DNA of 64,000 nt, taken from positions 1 to 64,000 of the forward strand of contig JBCBRS010000006.1 of NCBI GenBank assembly GCA_039819545.1. Reading direction: 5' to 3'. The notes under the pieces are model-generated. The model saw only the letters and a program-made list of their open reading frames with translations. It ran no database searches and was not told where the DNA came from. Source of the DNA: CALLPQ01 sp039819545 (GTDB lineage Bacteria > Pseudomonadota > Alphaproteobacteria > Caulobacterales > Parvularculaceae). Made by a program: the position numbers and the translations under genes. Shown here in pieces: positions 1-8,805 of the stretch (position 1 is its first letter; each line of letters opens with the position of its first letter).

Positions 1-2
1 CC

Positions 3-77
3 ATCATCGCCGTCGCCAGAAAACTCCTTATCGTCCTCAATGCCATGATGAAAAATAAAACCGTCTATCAATCTTGA
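3..77 (+). mobile_element. IS110-family transposase, C-terminal end (cut by window edge)
   Basis: The first bases translate in one frame to IIAVARKLLIVLNAMMKNKT and four more residues, then stop with TGA at 75-77. This closely resembles the conserved C-terminus of IS110-family transposases, which usually ends in a helix of the type ARKLLxxLNAMxK. Only 24 residues are inside the window, so whether the element is intact cannot be judged. A REP-like hairpin begins about 10 bases after the stop codon, which is notable because some IS110/IS1111 elements insert into REP palindromes. The family call is by motif recognition only. Confidence 0.7.
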
Positions 78-85
78 GAACAGTT

Positions 86-170
86 GCCGGGTCTAACGCC
101 CGGGGATACGCAGGCGATTTCAAAATTAAGGCCGTATTCCCGGGCGAGCGCAGCGCAGACCCGGGACCTG
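86..170. repeat. REP-like hairpin pair (copy near left edge)
   Basis: Two short palindromic units lie side by side. The first (87-104) pairs CCGGG with CCCGG around TCTAACG. The second has TTCCCGGG at 137-144 and CCCGGGA at 160-166 around a 15-base loop rich in AGCG. The same units recur at 55649-56024 and 58775-58896, so this is a dispersed intergenic repeat family and not a gene-specific structure. It lies between the transposase end and the 127 bp repeat. Confidence 0.8.
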
Positions 171-200
171 TTTCGTATACGCCGACCCTGATAAGGAAGA

Positions 201-328
201 GCTTAAAGCGCATTCACAAAAAGTGTGTTCGTCGATGGTTCCCATCCATCGACCGGGGTTCGAACGCGCGAACCCTAAAAAAATCTAGACTGCGTTTTTG
301 CTTTAACAAAAAGGTAACGCAGTTTAGA
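201..328. repeat. 127 bp dispersed repeat, copy 1
   Basis: This segment is about 85 percent identical by eye to 51078-51203. Shared blocks include AAAGCGCATTCACAAAAAG, GTCGATG, TTCCCATCCATC, GGGTTCGA, and a terminal hairpin beginning TCTAGACTGCG. A shortened relative lies at 44361-44405. All three copies sit at the 3' ends of genes. Its right end is the hairpin described as the terminator of the thioredoxin gene. No open frame is conserved between the copies, so it looks non-coding. Confidence 0.8.
277..328 (-). terminator. Hairpin terminator of the thioredoxin gene (part of 127 bp repeat)
   Basis: On the minus strand, three bases after the stop codon at 331, a hairpin pairs TCTA-AACTGCGTT (328-316) with AACGCAGT-TAGA (296-284) with one mismatch. 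A run of seven T follows (283-277). This fits a Rho-independent terminator for the gyrB-thioredoxin operon. Confidence 0.65.
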
Positions 329-330
329 CG

Positions 331-840
331 TCAGACTTGCACTTGGTGCAATGCCTTATTCAAGGCCGTGCGCATTGTATCCCGGGAATGATCCGCAGTC
401 AGAACATCGACCACATCCCCTGTGTGTCTGTTAACGAGAACGGTGAAGCCCGTCGCGCCCTCATACCGACGATAGGCCTGCGTGAAGCCTTCGGTTTGAG
501 CGAGGTCTGCGTAGCCGGCGCTCTCACCCATGGTGAAATCGAGGGTGACAAACCGCACCGGGCGATCGGCAAAGTCAGGGCGCACCGCCGCAAGGCGCGG
601 CTGGAGGATTTTGCAAGGTCCACACCAAGCTGATGCAAACGTTACGGCCACGAGGTCTGTTTGCGCCGATGCTGGCCCCACAATCTGGCGTTCGGCCGCG
701 CCGGCGCGCACCCGTTTCGCCCCTTGCCAGAGCGCAGCCCCCGTCAGAGCCGCAGCGCCAAGGACCACAAAACGACGCCGTGAAGGCTTTTCACCGGCGC
801 GGCCAGCTTGATCGGACTCACGATGATCAGTCTGCGTCAT
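331..840 (-). CDS. Tat-exported thioredoxin-like protein
   Basis: This 169-residue protein has a twin-arginine type leader (SRRRFVVLG followed by a hydrophobic stretch, residues 20-40) and a thioredoxin fold domain with the redox motif WCGPC near residue 73. CGPC is the motif of classical reducing thioredoxins, and the leader predicts export of a folded domain across the inner membrane. A role in periplasmic thiol redox is inferred; the substrate is unknown. It starts 11 bases after the gyrB stop, so it is probably co-transcribed with gyrB. A hairpin terminator directly follows the stop. Confidence 0.75.
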   Translation of the reverse strand: MTQTDHRESDQAGRAGEKPSRRRFVVLGAAALTGAALWQGAKRVRAGAAERQIVGPASAQTDLVAVTFASAWCGPCKILQPRLAAVRPDFADRPVRFVTLDFTMGESAGYADLAQTEGFTQAYRRYEGATGFTVLVNRHTGDVVDVLTADHSRDTMRTALNKALHQVQV

Positions 841-851
841 TTTAGGGCTCC

Positions 852-3242
852 CTAAACATCCAGTTCGGCGGCGAGTGCATTATCCTGAATAAAGTCGCGG
901 CGTGGCTCCACCACATTCCCCATCAAGCGGGAGAAAATATCATCGGCATCGTCAGCCTCGCGGATGCGCACCTGGAGGAGAACCCGCGCATTTTCATCCA
1001 GCGTTGTTTCCCAAAGCTGGTCAGGGTTCATTTCCCCAAGACCTTTATAACGCTGGATATTCATACCCTTTTGACCAGACGTGCGTGCCACCCGCAGAAG
1101 GCTTTCCGGGCCAAAGATAATTTCGGTTTTGTCTTTCTGGTGCCAACGGCTAACCCCGGCAAAGATCGGCGCAATATCGTCGGTAAGGTCCTGAACCTTG
1201 CGGGCATCACTGCTTGCTAAAACATCTGCAGACAGAGCATGACGCTCGGTAACCCCGCGCACTTCCCGCGAAAAGGTGTATCCACCCTGCCCATCGAGGG
1301 TGCCCTGCCAGCCACGCTCATATTCCTCGGCAATCGCGTCCAGACGCTTGGCAATTTTTCCGGCCATGGCGTCCATGGCGCCAGCATCCAGCTCCCGCAA
1401 ACCGCCCGCCAGGGCCGCCTGCACGATAATATCACGGTCAAACCGGGCGGGTAGCGCCTCGATCGCTTCGCGCACCCGGCGGGCTTTATCAATGACGCTC
1501 GCAAGGTCATTACCCACCAGCGTTTCCCCGTCTGATAAGGTCAATGACGCTTCCTTTGTACCCTCCGTAAACAGATAATCTTCCAGGGCAGGGTCATCGA
1601 GTAGATATTGCTCCGACTTACCGCGGGAAATTTTGTAAAGCGGCGGCTGGGCAATATAAAGATGGCCCCGGCGGATAACCTCCGGCATTTGGCGAAAGAA
1701 AAAGGTCAGAAGCAGCGTGCGGATATGGGAGCCATCCACATCAGCGTCGGTCATGATCACAATTTTGTGGTAACGGAGCTTTTCAATATTGAAGTCATCG
1801 CGGCCGATCCCGGTGCCAAGGGCGGTGATCAACGTACCCACTTCTTGACTTGACAGCATCTTATCAAATCGGGCGCGCTCCACATTCAGGATCTTCCCCT
1901 TGAGCGGCAAGACAGCCTGATTTTCCCGGTTACGGGCCTGTTTGGCGGACCCACCAGCGGAGTCACCCTCCACAATGAAGAGTTCGGAGAGGGCAGGGTC
2001 ACGCTCCTGACAATCGGCGAGTTTACCGGGCAGCGAAGCCACATCGAGAGCCGATTTGCGCCGGGTCAACTCTCGCGCCTTGCGCGCGGCCTCCCGGGCC
2101 GCAGCGGCTTCGGCGACCTTGCTCACAATGCGTTTAGCGTCCATGGGGTTTTCTTCAAACCAGGTCGCCAACCGTTCGGCCACGGAGCTTTCGACGATGG
2201 GCCGCACCTCCGATGAAACAAGTTTATCTTTTGTCTGGGAGCTGAATTTCGGATCAGGTACCTTGACCGACAAGACGCAAGTCAGCCCTTCGCGGGCATC
2301 ATCGCCGGTGATACTGACTTTTTCTTTTTTGGCGATACCGGAGCTTTGCGAATAGCTATTGACGACACGGGTCAGTGCCGCGCGCAATCCCGCGAGGTGC
2401 GTGCCGCCATCGCGTTGGGGGATATTGTTTGTAAAACACAGGACTTTTTCATGGTAGCTATCATTCCACCACATCGCGATTTCAACGCCGAGACCATCTT
2501 TATCCACACTGAAAGCGATGGGCGTTTCGATTAGTGCTGCTTTGGCCTCGTCGAGATAGCGCACATAGGCCTCAAGTCCGCCCTCGTAAACCATCACCTC
2601 TTCGCGCCGTTCAACCCGGCGGGCATCAACGAGCTTGATGGTGACGCCTGAGTTGAGGAAAGCAAGTTCACGAAGGCGATGTTCCAGCACGTCAAAATCA
2701 TAAACGGTGCCAGAGAAAATTTCGTCCGAGGGCTGAAAAGTAACCCTGGTGCCGGTTTGCTCGGTCTTTGCCCCTTGGGCAAGCGGTGCGTCAGGCTCGC
2801 CATGGGTAAACCGCATGCTATATTCGTGGCCGCCGCGCCAGATGGTCAGATCAAGCCAGGTTGAAAGGGCGTTGACCACAGAGATACCAACACCATGAAG
2901 CCCTCCTGATACTTTATAGGAGTTTTGATCAAATTTTCCGCCAGCGTGAAGCTGCGTCATGATCACTTGCGCGGCAGAAACGCCTTCTTCGGAATGCATG
3001 GCCGTGGGGATACCGCGCCCATTATCCAATACACTCACCGAGCCATCCTCATTAAGTTCAACGGTGACCGTATCGCAGTGACCGGCCAGCGCCTCGTCAA
3101 TGGCGTTATCGACAACCTCATAAACCATATGGTGCAGGCCGGAGCCGTCATCGGTATCGCCAATATACATGCCAGGCCGTTTGCGCACGGCATCAAGCCC
3201 CTTCAGGACCTTGATGGAGTCGGCACCATAATCATCACTCAT
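852..3242 (-). CDS. gyrB: DNA gyrase subunit B
   Basis: GyrB supplies the ATPase half of DNA gyrase (with GyrA), which introduces negative supercoils. The 796-residue protein shows the N-terminal GHKL ATPase motifs (DNAIDEAL, DNGRGIP, GGLHGVG), the transducer domain, and the TOPRIM region with EGDSAGGSAKQ, PLKGKILNVE and DADVDGSHI. The C-terminal tail has QRYKGLGEM. The ATG at 3242 is preferred over a TTG one codon upstream, because GyrB starts resemble MSDDYGADSIK. A GGGA stretch sits 8 bases before it. The start lies 18 bases downstream of recF, in the dnaN-recF-gyrB order. The C-terminal domain has a modest insertion typical of proteobacterial GyrB. Function is certain by family. Confidence 0.97.
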   Translation of the reverse strand: MSDDYGADSIKVLKGLDAVRKRPGMYIGDTDDGSGLHHMVYEVVDNAIDEALAGHCDTVTVELNEDGSVSVLDNGRGIPTAMHSEEGVSAAQVIMTQLHAGGKFDQNSYKVSGGLHGVGISVVNALSTWLDLTIWRGGHEYSMRFTHGEPDAPLAQGAKTEQTGTRVTFQPSDEIFSGTVYDFDVLEHRLRELAFLNSGVTIKLVDARRVERREEVMVYEGGLEAYVRYLDEAKAALIETPIAFSVDKDGLGVEIAMWWNDSYHEKVLCFTNNIPQRDGGTHLAGLRAALTRVVNSYSQSSGIAKKEKVSITGDDAREGLTCVLSVKVPDPKFSSQTKDKLVSSEVRPIVESSVAERLATWFEENPMDAKRIVSKVAEAAAAREAARKARELTRRKSALDVASLPGKLADCQERDPALSELFIVEGDSAGGSAKQARNRENQAVLPLKGKILNVERARFDKMLSSQEVGTLITALGTGIGRDDFNIEKLRYHKIVIMTDADVDGSHIRTLLLTFFFRQMPEVIRRGHLYIAQPPLYKISRGKSEQYLLDDPALEDYLFTEGTKEASLTLSDGETLVGNDLASVIDKARRVREAIEALPARFDRDIIVQAALAGGLRELDAGAMDAMAGKIAKRLDAIAEEYERGWQGTLDGQGGYTFSREVRGVTERHALSADVLASSDARKVQDLTDDIAPIFAGVSRWHQKDKTEIIFGPESLLRVARTSGQKGMNIQRYKGLGEMNPDQLWETTLDENARVLLQVRIREADDADDIFSRLMGNVVEPRRDFIQDNALAAELDV

Positions 3243-3260
3243 CAATCATATTCCCAATAC

Positions 3261-4454
3261 TCATCCGGACACGTTGCTAATGCTGCCATCCTGAACGGTT
3301 AAAAACTGCGCCCGGTCACCCCAGGCAGAAAATAGAGATTTGTCCGTACCAGTCATAAAAACCTGAAAGCCAAGCCCATCCAGAATATCGAAGAGCGCCG
3401 CGCGGCGCCCCTCATCCAGGTGGGCCGCAACCTCATCAAGCAAAAGGACCAGAGGCACTGGCGTGCTGCTCGACGCACGCTGATGCGCGAGAGCACGCGC
3501 ATTGGCAAGCACAAGCCCGATCAGCAAGGCCTTCTGCTCACCGGTGGAGCAGAGCCGCGCGGGCCGTCCTTTTTTCCGGTGGGTTACCACAAGGTCAGTG
3601 CGGTGCGGGCCAGTGAGCGCGCGTCCCGCCTCCCGGTCGCGATAGCGGTTTGCAGCAAGGGTACTGGCAAACTCTTCTTCAACCTCCGCCGCGGGCCGGC
3701 TATCCAGCGCAGCCTCAAGGTCACCGGCAAGCGCGAGATCGGCAGCGGGAAACAGCGCGCATTGTTCCCCTGCAGACGGATCAGCGACCACATCCGCCGC
3801 CATCAAGGTTGCGGCCATGGCCCGGCGCGCATCGGCAATGGCAATACCCGCCTGTGCAATCTGTTGCTCCACGGCGCCAAGCCAGGCGGCATCGCGGCTG
3901 CCGGCATCAAGCAGTTTCTGGCGTTGACGCAAGGCTTGCTCATAGGTGCTGGCAATCCGCGCATAGCCGCCATCATGGGCGGCAATCATCCGATCAAGAA
4001 ATCTCCGCCGCTCGCCCGCCCCTTCCATAAACAGTCGGTCCTGCGCCGGGGTGAGCCAGATAAAACGGATCAACGGCGCAAAAGCCGACGGACCCGACGC
4101 GGCGTTGCCATCAATCCGGCACGTGCGACGGTCCGGCGCTTCGGCCAGGGCGCCAACACCAAGCACGCGTTCATCCTCGCCATCATCGATCTTCGCCGAA
4201 ACGGCCCAGCCGCCCGCCCCCTCCACGCGGGCGAGCTCGCCGAGGCGCGCGCCCCGCAACCCCCGCCCGGGACCGAGAAGCGACAACGCCTCCAGAATAT
4301 TGGTTTTGCCGGCTCCGTTGGGCCCGCTGATCGCCACGGGCCGCCCATCAAGCTCAAGACTTGCCATGGCATAGGAGCGAAAATCCGTCATCCCAAGGCG
4401 GCGTAACCGGACAGTACCCGCCGCACCGGCAATTGGGGCGGCAGCTTTTACCAT
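3261..4454 (-). CDS. recF: DNA replication/repair protein RecF
   Basis: RecF is an SMC-like ATPase that helps load RecA at single-strand gaps. The protein has the Walker A motif GPNGAGKTN within the first 60 residues, just after RLGMTDFRSYA. The ABC-type signature lies around CSTGEQKALLIGL, and Walker B is LVLLLDEVAAHLD near the C-terminus. The frame stays open to 4553 through a TTG start. The first ATG is at 4454, giving 397 residues, close to the usual 360-400. No clear ribosome site distinguishes the two, so the start is uncertain. It sits between dnaN and gyrB on the same strand. Confidence 0.93.
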   Translation of the reverse strand: MVKAAAPIAGAAGTVRLRRLGMTDFRSYAMASLELDGRPVAISGPNGAGKTNILEALSLLGPGRGLRGARLGELARVEGAGGWAVSAKIDDGEDERVLGVGALAEAPDRRTCRIDGNAASGPSAFAPLIRFIWLTPAQDRLFMEGAGERRRFLDRMIAAHDGGYARIASTYEQALRQRQKLLDAGSRDAAWLGAVEQQIAQAGIAIADARRAMAATLMAADVVADPSAGEQCALFPAADLALAGDLEAALDSRPAAEVEEEFASTLAANRYRDREAGRALTGPHRTDLVVTHRKKGRPARLCSTGEQKALLIGLVLANARALAHQRASSSTPVPLVLLLDEVAAHLDEGRRAALFDILDGLGFQVFMTGTDKSLFSAWGDRAQFLTVQDGSISNVSG

Positions 4455-4639
4455 CGACGCAGGCCCGTGCGCTGAACCGGTATCCGTGGTCGCTTGACCA
4501 TGGCCAGACGCAGGGCGCGGATCAGCGCAAAGGGTGGGTACGGACGAAGACAAAAATTTCTCTGCTCAAGGGCCCGTGGCCGATGCACCCGGCGCGCAGG
4601 TGCAAATCGATCAAGGCACGGATAGCCATAATAGAGCCG

Positions 4640-5758
4640 CTACACCCGCAGCGGCATCAGGACATAGAGGGCGTTCTCATCACCCTCATCAAGGACGACG
4701 GTCGGCGAAGACGGATCGGACAGCCGAAAGACCGCATTATCGCTGCCAATCTGGTGGGAGATATCCACCAGATATTTTGCGTTAAAGCCAATCTCCGTTG
4801 GGTCCCCATCATAATCGACCGACAATTCTTCCAGCGCGGACCCGGCCTCCGGATTATTGACAGTCAGACGCAATTGATCATCGTCAATGGCCAGCTTGAC
4901 CGATTTTGTGCGGTCAGCTGATACGGTGGAGACGCGGTCAACCGCCTTGGCAAATTCGCCATTATCAACCTTCAACGTATGCGGATTATCTTTCGGGATC
5001 ACCCGCTCATAATCCGGGAAGGTGCCATCAATCAGCTTTGATGTGAGACGCCCGGCACCAAACCCAAACTGGATCTTTGCGCCGGAAACACTGATCTGCA
5101 CCATTTCGTCAGCATCATCGAGGAGCCGGCCCAATTCCGCCACCGCTTTGCGCGGAATAATAACGCCGGGCATGGTCGCCGCGCCATCGGGCAAGGGCGC
5201 TTCCAGCCGGGCAAGACGGTGACCGTCGGTTGCCGCCACCCGCAGGCACGGCGTCTCGGCATCCGTCAGCGCGTGCATGTAAACACCGTTGAGATAATAC
5301 CGTGTTTCCTCCTGCGACATGGCAAACCGGGCCTTGTCGAGCAGGCGGCGCAGGTCGCCGGTGGGGATCGAAAAGGCCGTGGTGTAATCATCCGACGACA
5401 GGCTCGGGAAGTCAGCATCGGGCAGAACCGCAAGCGAGAAGCGCGACCGCCCGGAGGTAACCTGCAGGCGCCCCTCCTCCTTCAACACCTCCAGCGCAAT
5501 CTGCGCCCCATCGGGCAGGCGTTTGACAATCTCAAACAGCATCAGGGCCGAAACCGTGGTCGCCCCTTTTTCCGCCATTTCCGCAGGGGCCTGCTCCATG
5601 ACTTCAATATCGAGATCAGTGGCGGTGAGCGTCAGACCAATGCCATCAGCCTGTAGGAGGACATTTGACAGAATGGGGATGGTGTTGCGCCGCTCCACCA
5701 CACTTTGCACATGGCCGAGAGCCTTGGCGAGGACAGATCGTTCAATCGTAACTTTCAT
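4640..5758 (-). CDS. dnaN: DNA polymerase III beta subunit (sliding clamp)
   Basis: DnaN forms the ring that tethers DNA polymerase III to the template. The protein begins MKVTIERSVLAKALGHVQ and ends with the family-typical ALYVLMPLRV. Three clamp domains are evident, with conserved segments such as TDLDIEV, ATDGHRLA and FNAKYLVD. Length is 372 residues, as usual. The frame runs open 46 codons further upstream, but that part has no clamp homology and the ATG at 5758 matches the family start. It lies between dnaA (382 bases upstream) and recF. Confidence 0.96.
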   Translation of the reverse strand: MKVTIERSVLAKALGHVQSVVERRNTIPILSNVLLQADGIGLTLTATDLDIEVMEQAPAEMAEKGATTVSALMLFEIVKRLPDGAQIALEVLKEEGRLQVTSGRSRFSLAVLPDADFPSLSSDDYTTAFSIPTGDLRRLLDKARFAMSQEETRYYLNGVYMHALTDAETPCLRVAATDGHRLARLEAPLPDGAATMPGVIIPRKAVAELGRLLDDADEMVQISVSGAKIQFGFGAGRLTSKLIDGTFPDYERVIPKDNPHTLKVDNGEFAKAVDRVSTVSADRTKSVKLAIDDDQLRLTVNNPEAGSALEELSVDYDGDPTEIGFNAKYLVDISHQIGSDNAVFRLSDPSSPTVVLDEGDENALYVLMPLRV

Positions 5759-6139
5759 CGGCTTTTGCTCGTTCACGGGGTCGCAGAAAATGCGAGGATG
5801 AGGGCCGGCACAACGGCCCCAAAAAAGACATAGCGGCGCGCCGTCACGTGAGACAGAACGCAGAAATAGACGGCGCGGGTGAGGGAAATGCCGCACAAAA
5901 ACAGGCGCTGGATGCGCCCGGTCAAAGGGTCAGAATCAACGCCTCAAAACGCTCTATAAACTAGCGGAAAAAGTGGCTTAAAGCTAGCGTGAAGGCCGAC
6001 TTTTGCCACCGATAACAATGACCGTGAACAGGTAAAAAAGCGCACATAGTACGCCTTTTCAACCCCCACACGCCAAAGGGGAATTTGGGCTCAGCCGAAC
6101 GGTACCCAATTGACGGGCCGGACCCGCCGCCACGCATCG
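5759..6139. other. dnaA-dnaN intergenic region
   Basis: This 381-base gap between the dnaA stop and the dnaN start holds no credible gene. It presumably carries a promoter for dnaN-recF-gyrB. I see no perfect DnaA box (TTATNCACA) on either strand and no strong terminator for dnaA. Confidence 0.5.
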
Positions 6140-7669
6140 TCAGATTTCGATCCGTTCCCGGATCATATCAACCTGTTTGCAGAATACCTTGTCGCGCTCT
6201 AAAAGCGCCGCCGCCCGGCGCGTTGAGGAGAGCGCCGTTGTGTGATCACGGTTCAGCGCCGCCGAAATCCGCGGCAACGATTCCTTCAGCACATCGCGCG
6301 CGCAATGGACAAACGCATGACGGGCCCGGGCAATGGATTGGGGCCGGGCCTTGCCCTGCATATCAAGGACTGACACGCCCATCACCTCGGCGGTTACATC
6401 AAGAAGATCTTCCAGCGAATAAACCCGGCTTTTGGCCTTGAGTTTATCACGCAAGGTTTCGCGTGCCTGAACCAGGTCAACGTGAAGATCTTTGTCCCCG
6501 AACCGCAGCAGTAACTGGTTCAGCCCACCGATCGTCTCCCGCATGGAGTGGTTGAAATTGCGGACGATAAACTCCAGCGCCTCCTCACTGACCGTACACG
6601 CCACATCGGGCCGGGCGAGGCGTTTTTTCAAAACGTCAAAACGCAGGTGCGGGCCGCCGGACTGGAGCCCGACACTCAGCCCGCCATTGAGGCGATCAGC
6701 CAGCCGCTGATTCATGCCGCCTTCTGCCAGCTGTACCGGCGGCGCCTCCCCCGCAACCGCCACGCGGCTGCCCTGCGCAAGGCACGCATCAACGATGGCG
6801 AGGATTTGCTCCTGCGTTTTCTCTTTGGTTTTTAACAGATGCACATCATCGATAAGGACAAAATCGCAGGCGAGAAACTCGCGATGAAGCTCAGCGGTGT
6901 TGTTTGACATCATGGCGCTGACACAGCCGCTGGCGATATTGTTTGGCGTTAGGTAGGCAACGCGGCAACTCGGGTCGAGGCGCCGCGCCTCCAGCGCTAC
7001 GGCATTGAGAAGGTGGGTCTTGCCAACACCGGATTTGCCATGAAGATAAATCAACTCCGGCACCGACCGCGCCTGCAGCGCACTGCGCGCCGCCGCACAG
7101 GCAAGCTCGTTGCTTGCGTCAACGGCGAAGGCATCAAACGTATTGCGCTCATCAACGGGCGACATAAGTTGCGCGAAAGAAAGCTTCGCCGATACACCGT
7201 GTGCGGAATTTCCACCCGCGGCTTTGGAAAAATCTAAACCCTTAGCAGACCCGCCGGCATTGGAAAACTGCCCGGAGATATCCTTAAAAAAGGGCCGCCG
7301 GTCACCCTGACGAGCGTCTCCCCCATGGCAAGGCGCAGTGCTATCCGTTTTCGCGGCGGTGCGCGCAGAGCTGTGGCTGAGCGAGCGCGACACATCGGGG
7401 CGCAGCTTGATCGCCACACGATCCACCGGGCCCATATGATGGCGCCAAAGCCGTTTCAAATTCATCAGCTGATTGCGGCCGATCATATCGCGCCGCACCT
7501 CAGACGGGGTTTCAAACGCCACCAGAGTTTCATTGGCATCCGCCAGCGTGAGCCCGTCAAAATAGACATCGAAATTTGACTGACCATATTCCCGGACGAG
7601 GATCGCAAGGAATTTTTCCTGCATTTGATCGAGAGACGGGTTAAAGGGCGGACGCTCATCTGACCCCAT
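6140..7669 (-). CDS. dnaA: Chromosomal replication initiator DnaA
   Basis: DnaA binds oriC and opens it for replication. Domain I starts near residue 12 (MQEKFLAILVREYGQSNF). A low-complexity linker follows, then the AAA+ domain with Walker A GKSGVGKTH and Walker B FVLIDDVHLL. The C-terminal DNA-binding signature is RDHTTALSSTRR. The sensor region differs from the common type (GEAPP in place of SDRPP). The ATG at 7669 has an AAGGAAA ribosome site and yields 509 residues. The frame stays open for another 154 codons upstream through a run of 15-base repeats, so a longer form is conceivable but not needed. rpsT lies upstream on the same strand, as in many alphaproteobacteria. Confidence 0.93.
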   Translation of the reverse strand: MGSDERPPFNPSLDQMQEKFLAILVREYGQSNFDVYFDGLTLADANETLVAFETPSEVRRDMIGRNQLMNLKRLWRHHMGPVDRVAIKLRPDVSRSLSHSSARTAAKTDSTAPCHGGDARQGDRRPFFKDISGQFSNAGGSAKGLDFSKAAGGNSAHGVSAKLSFAQLMSPVDERNTFDAFAVDASNELACAAARSALQARSVPELIYLHGKSGVGKTHLLNAVALEARRLDPSCRVAYLTPNNIASGCVSAMMSNNTAELHREFLACDFVLIDDVHLLKTKEKTQEQILAIVDACLAQGSRVAVAGEAPPVQLAEGGMNQRLADRLNGGLSVGLQSGGPHLRFDVLKKRLARPDVACTVSEEALEFIVRNFNHSMRETIGGLNQLLLRFGDKDLHVDLVQARETLRDKLKAKSRVYSLEDLLDVTAEVMGVSVLDMQGKARPQSIARARHAFVHCARDVLKESLPRISAALNRDHTTALSSTRRAAALLERDKVFCKQVDMIRERIEI

Positions 7670-7783
7670 AGGGCGTTTTCCTTTCTGTGGTTCGTGTCGT
7701 GTTGACGGCTCTGCCATGTGCCGCGGTGTTATTGTGTCGTTGTCACCCCCACACGCGTGTCTCTTACATGCTGGGCTTTCCTT

Positions 7784-7873
7784 GGCGTCGCTTCCACCGA
7801 CCTGGCTTCCACTGGCTTTGTTTCCACCAGCTTTGTTTCCAATGGCATCACTTCCATTGGCATCGTTACCATC
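7784..7873. repeat. Six tandem 15 bp degenerate repeats upstream of dnaA
   Basis: Consecutive units start at 7784, 7799, 7814, 7829, 7844 and 7859. They share a core close to GGCTTTGTTTCCACC with several substitutions each. The 15-base period equals five codons, and the minus-strand reading in the dnaA frame gives pentapeptides such as GNKAG, GSDAI and GNDAN. The repeats lie 115 to 204 bases upstream of the chosen dnaA start. Confidence 0.85.
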
Positions 7874-8518
7874 AGCCTGTGTGTCTTCCGTCCGATCACC
7901 ATCTCGCCCGTGAATATTTTCCTCTTTACACCGAGCATTAGGCCTTTCAAGCGGCGTGGTGTGCCGCATCTGCCTTTCGGATACTGCACGCGCGCCGATA
8001 GTGTCCATTCTATTTTCATTAAGAAACCGAGCGGCAGAAAAAGACTTCACGATAACGGCATCCATAAATTTGGGGTCAGGCTCACGATACGGCGCACAAA
8101 AGCACGCCGATAAACACCGACTACGGAACATGACATGGGTAGAGCGCCAGCACGGCGGCTAACCACGGAAAAAGCGGAATAGTCTAAAGCAAGGTCTGAT
8201 GACGCCGCAGGGATGGCGCCAGATTGAATTCAAAAATGGAGGTGCCTGCTTCCATAGCAGCGTGGCAAAAACTCGACTTGGCGACTGATTGCAAGATAGT
8301 ATTTAGACAAAAGATATTCACGTTTAACGCACCCAGGCATGCCTGCGTCCCTTCACCGTTCGCGACCGCCCGGCAGGCTTCGGTCAGTCACGCACCCCTT
8401 TATGTGCCCCCAGCCATCACGGACTGACAAACACATTTTTAGCGCCCTTGCCGCCGGGGAAGCGGCAAAGCCATGAGATAGAAACGCAACACGATCTTTA
8501 CAAGGAGGATTAAAACAC

Positions 8519-8560
8519 ATGAACTTTTTCTTGGTTGTCCGTATGCGTCTCAATCGATGA
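8519..8560 (+). CDS. Possible 13-codon leader peptide or orphan small ORF
   Basis: A perfect AAGGAGG at 8502-8508 is followed, ten bases later, by ATG and the frame MNFFLVVRMRLNR, then TGA. It runs opposite to dnaA and rpsT, in a region with no other plus-strand gene. No attenuator hairpin follows it. The strong ribosome site is the only support, and it may be a chance match. Confidence 0.2.
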   Translation: MNFFLVVRMRLNR

Positions 8561-8775
8561 ATTAATGATAGTGTGAAGGAAGTGTTAAATCAACGCCGTT
8601 TTCAAAGTGATTCGCTGAAAATTTGGCTAGAAAGCCGTTGACAGACGCGCTTGCCAATAAAACCAATAGGTTGCATTACCCCACCCCGAGAAAAAATTTG
8701 CGCACACGGTGCGGGGGCATCAGGTGCGCCTATGCAAAACCCTGAGTGGGGAAAACTTAAATCGTTCGTGCACAA

Positions 8776-8805
8776 ATAAAAAGGCCGGCCCAACAGGCTG
8801 ACCTT
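8776..8805 (-). terminator. Rho-independent terminator after rpsT
   Basis: Read on the minus strand, AAGGTCAGCC and GGCCGGCCTT form a ten-pair stem with one mismatch and a short loop. TTTTTATTT follows. It lies about 70 bases beyond the rpsT stop codon. Confidence 0.65.

Noticed and set aside
3420..4406. Long plus-strand open frame opposite recF
   Set aside because: Antisense shadow of a real GC-rich gene, with no recognisable domain and no ribosome site.
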